Position numbers and translations under genes: made by a program. From assembly GCA_019915015.1 (NCBI GenBank), contig JAHBBC010000011.1, positions 992,001 through 1,056,000 on the forward strand: a stretch of DNA of 64,000 nt, in the 5' to 3' direction. Positions 1-9,789 of this stretch are shown piece by piece. Each line of letters opens with the position of its first letter. The first letter of the stretch is position 1. The notes beneath the pieces were generated by a model. It was not told the origin of the DNA. It saw only the letters and a list, made by a program, of their open reading frames with translations, and did no database searches. This DNA comes from Auriscalpium vulgare (taxonomy: Eukaryota > Basidiomycota > Agaricomycetes > Russulales > Auriscalpiaceae).

Positions 1-2
1 CT

Positions 3-3000
3 AGCTCCGAGTCGAAGCAGAGCGTCGCGCTTGCAATCGCTCCGACTGCCGCCGCCGCGCACACGTCATACGGCATCATCATGGACTCGGGCGCCAGCAT
101 ACACATATGCCCCGACCGCTCCAAATTCGTCACCTTCCGCACGATCCCCGACATCGAGATAACGGCCGCCTACGGCACTGATTTCAAGGCCATCGGCACG
201 GGCAACGTCGAGCTCGAGTTCCCGATGGGAGAAGGCAAAGAACCGACTCGCGTCACATTCCCCGACGTACTCTACGCGCCGGGTGCCGCCTACGCCATGA
301 TCTCGATCCCAGTCATCGACCAGAAGGGCTTCTCTGCGAGCATCGAGGACGGCATCTGCACAGTCCGCACGCCACACCCGCAGCGCCGCATCATCGGGCG
401 CATCCCGCTCAGGGAGGGTCTGTACCGCATCGGCACAGGAGCTATCGCCAACGCCGTCCATGCCGCCGCCGCCACGCCGCGCAAGACGACGATTAGTGAG
501 CTGCATCGCGCAGCGAATCACATCAGCCACGACACCCTTCGCAAGATGGTCGCTAGCGGCGCCATCACAGGCATCAACCTCGACATGGACTCGACGCCCG
601 AGCCATGCGACATATGCACCCGCGCGAAGGCCGTGCGCAAGCCTTTCCCGAAGGAGAGCACGAGCACCAACGTCAAGGTCTACGGCGACAAGATCGTCAC
701 CGACGTATGGGGACCCGCGGAAGTCAAATCGCTCGGAGGTGCGAACTACGCCCTCAACTTCATCGACCTTCACTCCCACGAGATTCGGCAGTACCACATG
801 GCCAAGAAGTCGGACACTTTCAAGTGTTACACGAACTATGAGGCCTGGGTCAATGTCCAGCGCGCCGCGCACGTGAAGACGCTCGGTTCTGACCGCGGAG
901 GAGAATACATGAGCGCGGAGTTCATCGCGCACACCGAGAGCAAGGGCACCGTCCGACATTTCACCTCGCACGACTCGCCCCAGTCCAACGGCGCCGCAGA
1001 ACGTCTCAACCTCACGCTCCTCAACGACACGCGCGCAATCCTAGCCGCTTCCGGTCTGCCGAAATATCTGTGGGCCGAAGCTCAGCGCCACGCGGTCTGG
1101 ATGCGTAACCGCACGCCGACCAGCGCCAACCCGGACGGCCGCACGCCGCTCGAAGTCGCCACCGGTCGGAAGCCGGACCTCTCAGGGCTAATTGCCTGGG
1201 GATCCAAGGTCTGGGTCAAGGAACTCGATGCCACGAAGCTGGAGCCACGCGCCATCGAAGGACGATTCGTCGGATATGATGATGAGTCAAAGGCGTGCCG
1301 CATCTACTGGCCAGGCAAGCGACGCGTCACGGTCGAGAGGGATGTGTACCCGTCTCACGACGAGGCACTCGCCCCGGAAACTGCGGAAATCGAGGGAGGG
1401 AGAGTGGAATCCGCTCTCCGCAGCCCGGAGGAACAGCAAACCAAACCGGCGAGCACCCCCACAGCACCCTCGAGTCCTATTGCACCTCTCGAACCGACGC
1501 CGACGCCTGCGATCGAGTCCAAGGGCAACAAGAAGCGCGATGACGGCCTTATACCGGCCGACGACAACTTCGGACGCGGAAAGCGCAACGCCGTGCTGCC
1601 TCCTAGCGAGTACAAGCGTATGCATCATGGTGCAGCCGCCGCGACCGCCAACGTCGACACTACGATCAGCTCACCCGGCATCATTATCGGCTGGGACCAG
1701 GCGAGCAGCTTCGTTGAGCACGCGCTTGTTGCCAGCTCTGGCAACAACCCCAGGACGATTGACGAGGCACTCAGAGGCCCGAAGTCCAAGCGTTGGCGCG
1801 GTAGCATTCAGAACGAGGTCAACCAGGTCAACAAGCTCGAGACGTTCGAGTTCGTCGAGCCGCCCGAAGGTGCGAACATCGTCAACAGCGGTTACGTCTT
1901 CAAGACGAAGCACGACGAGGCTGTAAACATGTCGACAGAGAAGACGCGCCTCATCTCGAAGGGCTACAGCCAACGCAAGGGCGTGGATTATCAGGACACA
2001 TTCAGCCCGGTTGCACATCACGCGTCCATTCGCTCCATCCTCGCGGTTGCCAGCAGCCGCGGCGATGTCATTCGTCAGGCCGACGTCAAGAACGCGTATC
2101 TCAATGCACCTATGGAGGAGACCGTCTACATGCGCCTCCCGCCGCGGTACGAAGAGTTTGACCCGGAGTACGCCCGCATCTGCGCTGAGAACCCCGGACG
2201 CCTCATTGTTGCCCGCCTGCGCAAGGGCCTTTATGGCACCAAGCAAGGAGGCCGTGTTTGGTACCTATTCCTGCGCAAGACGTTTATCAACCTCGGCTAC
2301 AGCGTCTGCAAGGCGGACGAGGCTGTCTTCTACTGGTTCAGCGAATCCGAGACCGACTACGTCATCGTCGCAGTCGCCACGGACGATTTCACCATGGCGG
2401 CGCCACGTGACGAGTTGATCGACATACTCCTCCAGCAGCTCAATCAGCACTTCGAGGTCAAGGACCTTGGGCCTATCAAATGGCTACTCGGGCTGCATAT
2501 CACTCGCGACTACGGCAAACGCACCATCTCAATTGGACAACAGGCGTACATCCTCGACATCCTCAACCGCATGGGTCTCAAAGACTCTGCACCTCTCGTC
2601 ACGCCGATGGAGCCCGGCTTCGACCTGAACTACGGGTCGCCGGCACTGTCGCCCGTCGTTCTCAGTGCGCAGGAGCATTCGCTCTATCGTCAAGGTGTTG
2701 GTGCGCTAATGTACCTATCCGTCTTGACTCGCCCCGACATCACGTACGCTGTTGCGACTCTGTCTCAATATCTCGAGCAGCCGCACACGACGCACATGCG
2801 CGCTCTCACGCGCGTATTTCGCTACCTCAAGCACACGATCAACCTGCGCCTTGTTCTCGGTGGAGTCGAATACGACATTCTGCCGATCGGTTACTCTGAT
2901 TCCGACTGGGCGACACATATTCATCGCCACTCGATCTCCGGCTATGCGTTCTACATGGGTCACGGCCTTGTATCTTGGAGCTCGAAGAAGCAGCCCATCG

Positions 3001-3356
3001 TCACCCTCTCCTCTACCGAGGCGGAATATGTGGCGCTGACGCATGCTATCAAGGAGCTCTTATGGTTACGACAACTGGCTCGCGAGCTGTTCCCGCAGTC
3101 GTTCAATGACGACACGACCACGCTCTTTTGCGACAACCAGGGCGCAGTCGCACTCACCAAGGACTCGGTCTACCACCCGCGCACGAAGCATATCGACATA
3201 CGCTACCACTTCATCCGCGAAGTCGTCAGTTCCGACGACACGGAGATTCTCTACTGTCCTACAGATGAGATGGTGGCCGACATGTTCACGAAGCCGCTCG
3301 GGCGCGTGAAGCTGGAGAAGTTCAGGGAGATGGCAGGGGTGATAGGTGATGAGTGA
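3..3356 (+). CDS. Ty1/copia retrotransposon polyprotein, 5'-truncated by window edge
   Basis: Pol part of a copia-type LTR retrotransposon, which copies itself through RNA. The frame is open to the window edge, so gag and the true start lie outside; the first Met is at 81. The domain order is that of Ty1/copia, counting from that Met: aspartic protease (DSGAS at residues 2-6), HHCC pre-integrase finger (ending CDIC, about 176-179), integrase core with D (VTDVWGP), D (GSDRGGEY) and E (SNGAAERLN), reverse transcriptase (about 580-830), and RNase H with IGYSDSDW, SSTEAEY and FCDNQGA. The RT box reads VAVATDDF rather than YVDD, so ATDD replaces the usual residues. There is no internal stop or frameshift over 1,100 codons, so the copy may be recent and functional. 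Assignment to copia is firm; gag cannot be described. Confidence 0.93.
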   Translation, partial: SSESKQSVALAIAPTAAAAHTSYGIIMDSGASIHICPDRSKFVTFRTIPDIEITAAYGTDFKAIGTGNVELEFPMGEGKEPTRVTFPDVLYAPGAAYAMISIPVIDQKGFSASIEDGICTVRTPHPQRRIIGRIPLREGLYRIGTGAIANAVHAAAATPRKTTISELHRAANHISHDTLRKMVASGAITGINLDMDSTPEPCDICTRAKAVRKPFPKESTSTNVKVYGDKIVTDVWGPAEVKSLGGANYALNFIDLHSHEIRQYHMAKKSDTFKCYTNYEAWVNVQRAAHVKTLGSDRGGEYMSAEFIAHTESKGTVRHFTSHDSPQSNGAAERLNLTLLNDTRAILAASGLPKYLWAEAQRHAVWMRNRTPTSANPDGRTPLEVATGRKPDLSGLIAWGSKVWVKELDATKLEPRAIEGRFVGYDDESKACRIYWPGKRRVTVERDVYPSHDEALAPETAEIEGGRVESALRSPEEQQTKPASTPTAPSSPIAPLEPTPTPAIESKGNKKRDDGLIPADDNFGRGKRNAVLPPSEYKRMHHGAAAATANVDTTISSPGIIIGWDQASSFVEHALVASSGNNPRTIDEALRGPKSKRWRGSIQNEVNQVNKLETFEFVEPPEGANIVNSGYVFKTKHDEAVNMSTEKTRLISKGYSQRKGVDYQDTFSPVAHHASIRSILAVASSRGDVIRQADVKNAYLNAPMEETVYMRLPPRYEEFDPEYARICAENPGRLIVARLRKGLYGTKQGGRVWYLFLRKTFINLGYSVCKADEAVFYWFSESETDYVIVAVATDDFTMAAPRDELIDILLQQLNQHFEVKDLGPIKWLLGLHITRDYGKRTISIGQQAYILDILNRMGLKDSAPLVTPMEPGFDLNYGSPALSPVVLSAQEHSLYRQGVGALMYLSVLTRPDITYAVATLSQYLEQPHTTHMRALTRVFRYLKHTINLRLVLGGVEYDILPIGYSDSDWATHIHRHSISGYAFYMGHGLVSWSSKKQPIVTLSSTEAEYVALTHAIKELLWLRQLARELFPQSFNDDTTTLFCDNQGAVALTKDSVYHPRTKHIDIRYHFIREVVSSDDTEILYCPTDEMVADMFTKPLGRVKLEKFREMAGVIGDE

Positions 3357-3395
3357 GGGAGGGCGTTGCAGGGAGCAGTGCAGCTCGAGGGAGGG

Positions 3396-3668
3396 TGTTG
3401 AAGTGAGGACGGAAGTCGAGCGTGCACTGCAGGATAGTGACGCCACATTAGGTGATTACGTAACACTCGAAAGATTTTCGTCCGTCGTCGCTACCTACAC
3501 TCTTCACCCATTCTATTCATCGTGGTGAAGAGTGAGTACCTTACACATTCGTCATGCAGGCTCATACTGATTGTCTACCTACTAGTTCACTAACCCGTGT
3601 TCCCTAGGTAGATATATATCACCCATTCTATTCATCGTGGTGAAGATTCACTAACCCGTGTTCCCTAG
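3396..3668 (+). repeat. Probable 3' LTR of the copia element with internal direct repeats (right end uncertain)
   Basis: A purine-rich tract (cgagggaggg) directly precedes TGTTGAAG at 3396, the usual polypurine tract followed by a TG LTR start, 40 bp after the polyprotein stop. Inside, a 27-bp sequence beginning CACCCATTCTATTC occurs at 3505-3531 and 3620-3646. A 22-bp sequence beginning TTCACTAACCCG occurs at 3586-3607 and 3647-3668. A TATATATC run lies at 3613-3619. The matching 5' LTR is outside the window, so the right boundary is a guess; the repeats may be LTR-internal or mark a nested rearrangement. Confidence 0.45.
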
Positions 3669-4690
3669 AACCCGAGCCTGCGCATTTAGCTGCGTCAGCC
3701 GCCACCACCCAAGCCAGACCAAAAGTGGGGACCAGGTACCGGTGAAAACCCACCGGCCATCCTCTGCGCCTGATGGCGGTTTCCCGCCAGGTGGTACCAG
3801 TCCCTCAGCGGAACCCGTAGATGATGAAGCTGGAGGTTGCACATCATTCTGCCGTTGGCTCCCTGAAAACGTATGCTGGTGGTGCCGTCCGTGATAATCA
3901 TGTTGGCGATGGATGCATAACGGCACGGACAGGACCATCTGCACACGATGGTGTGGTACCGATGAGATTCAACTTGCGCAACAGAAGGTATGGACCGGTG
4001 CGGGATTGGGAACACCTCTCACTTATCGTTCAGCGGCATTCCTGGGGCGTTTGTCCGTGTGGCGAGCTCTACACTCTGGAGTGATGACTATTGTTTACGT
4101 TGGACCGGCGACAGATTGTCCGACAACGACGAGATGGGAGGGTGTTGTCACAGACAGAGGAGGTGGGTGGCCAGTACATGCGCCCAAATCACGCCTCTGC
4201 CATTGACTGGCATCCCCATCACAATGCCAGGCTCTTTGCCGTCACCTTTTGAGGTCTCGCAGTCGCCACAGCTACTAGCACTTCTCCCCACCGACAGAAT
4301 TATTTCCCTGTGCCAAAACATGCCATAAACCGGCGTTGCCCAACGATACTCTCAACTGACAAATCTTTCAGATGCACACCGAAGACGTATGGTTTTCACA
4401 AGGGGAAATCGCGCGATATTTAATCAGGTTGTCGGTTTGTCCAAACATTTCTTCATGTTTCAACAGGTTTTTTTGATGACTTGGAAGGTTTCCACATAAA
4501 CTGGGAATATCTGCTGTGTACGTCATGTGTATTTCTGGTCTGCCGACGTTTTGTCCCTGGTGGGCGGCCTTGCGAGACATTCGTGACCGTGCTCACTGTA
4601 TACTGCGGTCTTGATCGACACGTACCGCATAACGGCAAATCTGATTCAGACCAACGGAGGTCGTATCCACCGGCACATCGCCACAGCTCT
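3669..4690. other. Intergenic stretch, no supported gene
   Basis: About 1 kb between the copia tail and the promoter of the secreted-protein gene. Several open frames of 70-110 codons exist on both strands but none has a recognisable domain, a plausible intron pattern or low-complexity bias typical of neighbours. I see no repeat or RNA gene here. Confidence 0.5.
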
Positions 4691-4697
4691 CCGTTCG

Positions 4698-4704
4698 TAT
4701 AAAA
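4698..4704 (+). promoter_or_regulatory. TATA box of the secreted repeat-protein gene
   Basis: TATAAAA lies about 180 bp upstream of the ATG at 4883. It is followed by a pyrimidine-rich leader (runs of TTCTTC and TCTTCAACAACC immediately before the ATG), which is typical of strongly expressed fungal genes. It supports transcription toward the right. Confidence 0.55.
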
Positions 4705-6065
4705 TCCGGGATGACTTGGACAACTTTCCTCAACAGCTAGTCTGCTCATCCTTTCATTATTCTTCTTCTTCTTCGGTACTGGTTACCTTCTGCTTTCAAC
4801 GCCTTCAACATAATTCTGACGATAATCACATCCGACGTTCCTTCATCATCACAACTACCACATCTTTTACTCTTCAACAACCATGCGCGTCTCCGTTGCC
4901 TTTGTGACTCTTGCTCTCTCCGTCGTGTCGGCTCCCGCCTTTGCCGCCCCCATCGCTGCTCCTGTAGATGACATTAGGTGAGGATGACCTTAAAGCTCCC
5001 TCGCTGCACCCTGTTGACCTCGACCACCTCAATAGCATCTTGAGCCGCCAGGACTCTGCCATTTCCGGCGCCCTTGCTTTGCGCAAGGTCAAGATCAGCG
5101 CCGACAACGTCTTCGATGGAATTGGCGTGGCCTTGAACGGCGCCAAGACGATCGCCGACATTGCCCAGACGGCCCAGCAAGTGTTGCAGGCCAAGCAGGC
5201 GGCACAGCAGGCGGAGCAGGCGGCCCAGCAGGCCCAGAAGGCGCAGCGCCGGGAGCTCGAGAGCCGCTGCAAAGGCAGCGGCAAAGGCGGGTTCAACGTT
5301 GGCACTGCCATCAAAGGTCTCGGCGCGGCCTTTGACACCGCAGGCACTATCGCTGGCATCGTCCAAAACCAGCAGCAGAATAATGCGGCCCAGCAGGCCG
5401 AGCAGGCAGCCGAGCAGGCAACCCAGGCGGCCCAGCAGGCGCAGGGCCACCAGTCGCAGCGCCGCCAGGACCCTGACGTTTCCGGCGCCCTCGCTCTGCG
5501 CAAGATCAAGTTCAGTGCCAAAGACGTTGTTGATGGCATCAACGTGGCCTTGAACGGCGCCAAGACGGTCATTGGCATCACCCAGGCGGCCCAGCAGGTG
5601 CACCAGGCCCAGCAGGCGGCCAAGCAGGCCCAGCAGGCGGCCCAGCAGACGCAAGCCCAGAATTCGCAGCGCCGGGAGCTCGAGAGCTGCAGGAGCCACG
5701 GCAACAGCGGGCTCAACAGCGGCAACGGCGGGTTCAACGTCATCAAAGGTCTTGACACGGTAGCGCATCACCGGGAGCTCGATAGCCGCAAGATCAGCAG
5801 CGAAGGCGGTCTGAACGAGAACAACTTCATCAAAGGAGTTAGCTTTGTACCAATCTTTGACGGCGAACAGCAGCTGGATTGCATGCAGGCGGCGCAGGCG
5901 GCGGCGCAGCGCCGGGAGCTCGAGAGCCGCCGCAAAGGCAGCGGCAAAGGCGGTTTCAACGTTGGCACCATCATCAAAGGTGTCGGTGCGGCCTTTGACA
6001 CCGCAGACACTATCGCTGGCATCGTCCAAACCCAGCAGCAGAATAATGCGGCCGAGCAGGCCCAG

Positions 6066-6070
6066 CAGGC
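6066..6070. repeat. Target-site duplication (left copy, CAGGC)
   Basis: CAGGC immediately precedes the LTR beginning at 6071 and is repeated at 18552-18556 immediately after the other LTR. A 5-bp duplication is standard for LTR-retrotransposon integrases. Confidence 0.9.
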
Positions 6071-6670
6071 TGAGACGCCTCTGTTGAGAGAGTCTCGAGA
6101 TTCGGAGGTAGGACGAGGGAGAGACGGGTTCGAGGAGGAACCAAAGGTGTGCAGTCCTGTCGGTACGAGGCTTCCTCGTGTTGACAGACTTCCTTCGAGC
6201 ACGGAAGGATGGAGGGCGAGAAGATCTCGCGTCACGCTCGTAGGCGTGGAGCCCAAGCGGGAGCCCAGTCGGTAGGAGGCTTCCTCCTGGTGACGGGCTC
6301 GAGAGAGAGAAGGGCGAAGCGCCGACGGCCCAAGTACGTTGCGCGAGTGTGGTTCTGTGGGCGCGCTCTAGCGCTCACGAAGCCGCGGGCGCGCGTGACT
6401 TGTCGCGTCGTCGCGTCGTCGATCTTGAGAGTCGTCTAGCGACTTCTTGTTCTTCAGAGGAGAGACGAAGGGAAAAGAGAAAGACGAGACGACGAAAAAG
6501 AGAAAAGAAAAGACACGTTGTATTATGAATGATCGATGTCAGTGCTAATCGAGTTTAAATACATACAAGCTAATTCAAAGTCCGATCTATCTAATCTACT
6601 GACTACCGATCTACTGTCCTCTTGCGCTGATACTACCGTTCTCGCCTACGCGTCCTTGACATCCGTCACA
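6071..6670 (-). repeat. 3' LTR of the chromovirus
   Basis: Plus-strand TGAGACGCC...CCGTCACA, 600 bp, with canonical TG/CA ends. It matches 17952-18551 base for base wherever I compared. A 76-codon open frame inside both LTRs (6209-6439) is identical and not considered a gene. Confidence 0.95.
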
Positions 6671-9600
6671 AAGCCCCCCCAGTCTCAGCGGAAGAGGCCG
6701 ACACGCTGATATCCCAAGACTTCTGTAGCGCTTCCAAGTCGAGAATTCCCAGGGCGGCGATATCGGGGTCGGCATTGATCTTGCCCTCTGCATGGACTTC
6801 TGAACCTGGACCGTTCAATGCGCGACGCTCGGCGGGACGAAGAGAGTCGCGGAGCTCTCTTGACCACTGATTTGGGGTCAAGTTGTCGTCCCGCTTTGCC
6901 GACGACAGAGCGGTGAGACGAGTAGAAAACCAGACTTCATTTGACCATGACCATTCGCCGTTCCACGCGCGACTGTCGAGAAAGTCTTTCTGTCGCGGCC
7001 AAAGACTGCGTCCGCTTTTCATGCCAAACAGCCGGTCGAAGTCCGCTTTGCTCCCACTATCCACGAGACCGGGAACCGGGTCAGTGGTCGCCTCGCCAAT
7101 ACCGTAATCGGTGACCAAGCGAGAAGGTCCTCTGGCCGCATCTTCAAGCAAACCGGGCGACCCAAATTGAACGGCTAAGCGCCACGCCAATCCTCCCATG
7201 TGAAGAAACATCCGAGCGTTGGGCTGTGTGAGAAGATCATGCACTGTGGCCAAATATGCGTCCCAAATGTTGGCCCGTGCTTCCCACCATCGGACTACAT
7301 GACTGGATTCTTGAGCGTAGCCCGTCCAAGACTCGGGCAGCGTAGGGATCGGCTGCGGAAGCCGGCTCCTTGGATAGCTCCATGTGAATGCGATACCTTT
7401 GCCCAACATGAAACCGACTACATCGGACCATGGGAGCATACAAGCGTCCCGCCAGATTGCGACGCGCAGTTTTGACCTTGAGAGTAAATGTATGTGGCCC
7501 TTCATGATGGGAGACACACGCGGAATGGAGAGAGGCTTATTCGCCGGACGAAGTACCGCCGCTGCGAACGTGGCTACACCGTGTAAGGGAGAATCAGGCC
7601 CGTAGGCTGTCGTGAGCTCGGGCGCGGAAGTCGTATTTTGAGTGCTGCTCGTCGCTTCTTTCTCTTCTGAAGCGACGACGACTTGCTCCGATATTCTGTC
7701 CATGAGTGACGTTGACGGAACGACGTTTAATCGAGACAATAACGACGGTGGTCCGTCGCTATGCATTCCGTGAGACAATCTGGCTAGCAATGTTGCACCA
7801 CTCGCAGGCTCCTTCGATCGCGTAGAGTCATCGCGCTGAGGGGAAGAGCTCGTTAGACGCTCCAGAAGGGATCGTTGCATCGATCCACCCTCGAGAGAGC
7901 TATCCTCTCGAGGTCGTTTGCGCCCACGCGGTTCAAGATCGTCCGAAGTAGGCCTGGCAGTCGAAGAAGAGCTATCCTTCTTCTCGGAACTGGATGTACC
8001 AGTGCCGTCTGCCATGACTACATCTTGAAAGGTGCGATTCGACGAGCTTTCTCCTTGGCGTACGTGTGAGGAGTGCAGAGATGCCTGGATGGCCTCTTGC
8101 ATGTCCGCTGCTTCGCGATCTGAGTCCTCGTCATCGAGCGTGCTACGGTCATGCATTGGAGAGACGACGGAGGAGTTGGCTTTCTGCTTCCCTTTAGACG
8201 CGGAAGTGGTCCCGACTGGTCTGTCGACAGATTCCTGCACCGAAGGAGGGGGCGAAGATGCTGGAGGGCGCATGGGCCCATCAATTCCTTTGTAGATATC
8301 TTCAAAGAAATCATCCTCGTCCTCGCGATCGTGATCCGGAACTGCGATTGCGTCCCATCCTTTTGCTGGCATATCGAAGTCAGTGACGTCGTGGAATACC
8401 GTGCCGTCGCCTGGCTCTGGGAAGTTGAGTTTGACTGCGCAGCCGATGAACTCTCCGTTTCGAACTCGCTTCGCCGCAACAACTCGTCGCGATTTGGGGT
8501 CGTCCGAGTCCATCTGTTCGAACCAGCGGCGTACTTGGCTGACTTCTGTGACCATATCCTTCCTCAGAAGCTCATTCGTACGCTTCTTCAAGTTCGTCAG
8601 GTTCTTGTCGTACTTCCGCATTCGTTTCTCTCTTTCCCGCACGACCGCCGCGATTTTTTTAGCTCCCAATTTCCGCGGGTCGAGGGCAGTCAGTTCGGGC
8701 ACATCGAGAGCGTAGTGCCAGAGATACCGAGGGTTGGCGCCGTGAACGTATAGTTCTTGAATGTCTGGCCAAGAGACTCGGGGCAAGTGAAAGTCTACCA
8801 GCGTGCCTACTCGTTCGGCTGAAAGCCAGGGGATCACGAGATCTGCCCAACCTGCTACCGGCACTGGTATGGCTTCCCAACCATGACCAGCGTGCGTGGC
8901 GAGAAAAATGACGAACGCCATCCACTCGTGCATGGACTTGCGAGTGGACGAAAGCTGTTTCTTGAGGTCCGCTTTTTCCGCCGGGAGAGCCGTCACGGTG
9001 GGTATACGCAAGGGGACGGCATCGTACGCGAGATACTTGGCCATGACTTCGCCGACCCGCATGACTTTCGCGGAATATTCTGTGAGCCATTTGAGAGCTG
9101 TCGGGGTGCATTGGTAGCGCTCGTGGCCGACGCGCGCAAAGCCGTTTCCATCTGTCTCGTCGTTGTACACCCATTCCGCTTTTGTAAAGTCATTTGGAAG
9201 AGGGCGGTAGGCTAACCAAGGGCGCTTGTAATCCCACCATTCCGCCGCAATATCTGGTCCGTCCGCTCGGTAATTGAAGGGCGGGGTAGCGTTTAGAGGA
9301 GTCCGCGAGGGCATGCGCACCGGCGAGCGTCCGCTCGGTGTCGGATCCATTCCGAATCCTACCCATTGAACACCCGGCACGGACGATGTGAACACGTCCG
9401 CTAAGTACCCCCCTGAAGTCACCACATGATAGGGTAAGACCGTTTTGTCGTAGATGGCATGCGGATTCCCCGCTCGTCGACGCTTCGCGATCTCCTTCAA
9501 ATGACCAGCCGGCGGGGGCTTGGGAGCGGCTTCCGCTCCCCAACCTTGCAAAGGTTGCGCCCAAGACGACATGTTGATGCGGGAAGACAAAGAGGATGGT

Positions 9601-9683
9601 GGTTTGAGACAAAGGATAGGAGCACGCGGTCTCCGTTCTCCGTCTAAGCGCGCCTCGAGGTGATGGCGCCCAAGCGAAATCAC
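6666..9683 (-). CDS. Extra ORF (1005 aa) of the chromovirus in env position
   Basis: Large sense ORF between pol and the 3' LTR, starting 106 bp after the gag-pol stop. I do not recognise the family, and it shows no signal peptide or obvious membrane segment, so it is not a typical env. Its last codons are read from the polypurine tract and its TGA lies inside the LTR (6666-6668), so ORF and LTR co-evolved. It has a basic N-terminus, a folded-looking region at about residues 130-450 (Trp-rich, then a Lys/Arg-rich helix near 340-390), an acidic Ser-rich middle (about 450-660), and a second folded-looking region to the end. Near residues 520-540 there is a ubiquitin-interacting-like motif (ADMQEAIQASL after DSDRE). 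An alternative start is the Met at 9572. Its role is unknown; translation would need splicing, reinitiation or an internal promoter. Confidence 0.75.
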   Translation of the reverse strand: MISLGRHHLEARLDGERRPRAPILCLKPPSSLSSRINMSSWAQPLQGWGAEAAPKPPPAGHLKEIAKRRRAGNPHAIYDKTVLPYHVVTSGGYLADVFTSSVPGVQWVGFGMDPTPSGRSPVRMPSRTPLNATPPFNYRADGPDIAAEWWDYKRPWLAYRPLPNDFTKAEWVYNDETDGNGFARVGHERYQCTPTALKWLTEYSAKVMRVGEVMAKYLAYDAVPLRIPTVTALPAEKADLKKQLSSTRKSMHEWMAFVIFLATHAGHGWEAIPVPVAGWADLVIPWLSAERVGTLVDFHLPRVSWPDIQELYVHGANPRYLWHYALDVPELTALDPRKLGAKKIAAVVREREKRMRKYDKNLTNLKKRTNELLRKDMVTEVSQVRRWFEQMDSDDPKSRRVVAAKRVRNGEFIGCAVKLNFPEPGDGTVFHDVTDFDMPAKGWDAIAVPDHDREDEDDFFEDIYKGIDGPMRPPASSPPPSVQESVDRPVGTTSASKGKQKANSSVVSPMHDRSTLDDEDSDREAADMQEAIQASLHSSHVRQGESSSNRTFQDVVMADGTGTSSSEKKDSSSSTARPTSDDLEPRGRKRPREDSSLEGGSMQRSLLERLTSSSPQRDDSTRSKEPASGATLLARLSHGMHSDGPPSLLSRLNVVPSTSLMDRISEQVVVASEEKEATSSTQNTTSAPELTTAYGPDSPLHGVATFAAAVLRPANKPLSIPRVSPIMKGHIHLLSRSKLRVAIWRDACMLPWSDVVGFMLGKGIAFTWSYPRSRLPQPIPTLPESWTGYAQESSHVVRWWEARANIWDAYLATVHDLLTQPNARMFLHMGGLAWRLAVQFGSPGLLEDAARGPSRLVTDYGIGEATTDPVPGLVDSGSKADFDRLFGMKSGRSLWPRQKDFLDSRAWNGEWSWSNEVWFSTRLTALSSAKRDDNLTPNQWSRELRDSLRPAERRALNGPGSEVHAEGKINADPDIAALGILDLEALQKSWDISVSASSAETGGAL

Positions 9684-9789
9684 GTGATCTGTGACGCGAC
9701 GCGTCCCAAGTCAAAGCTGTCGGCGTCAGGCGATAGGCGTGCTATTAGAAATTTATTAAAAAGTATATAGAGTAAGGTAACTCTGCTGT

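Noticed and set aside
4974..6029. 351-codon minus-strand frame opposite the secreted repeat protein
   Set aside because: Antisense of Gln/Ala-rich repeats; the plus strand has the TATA box, leader, signal peptide and intron.
6209..6439. 76-codon frame in the LTRs (also 18090-18320)
   Set aside because: Present because the LTRs are identical; antisense to the element and without features of a protein.
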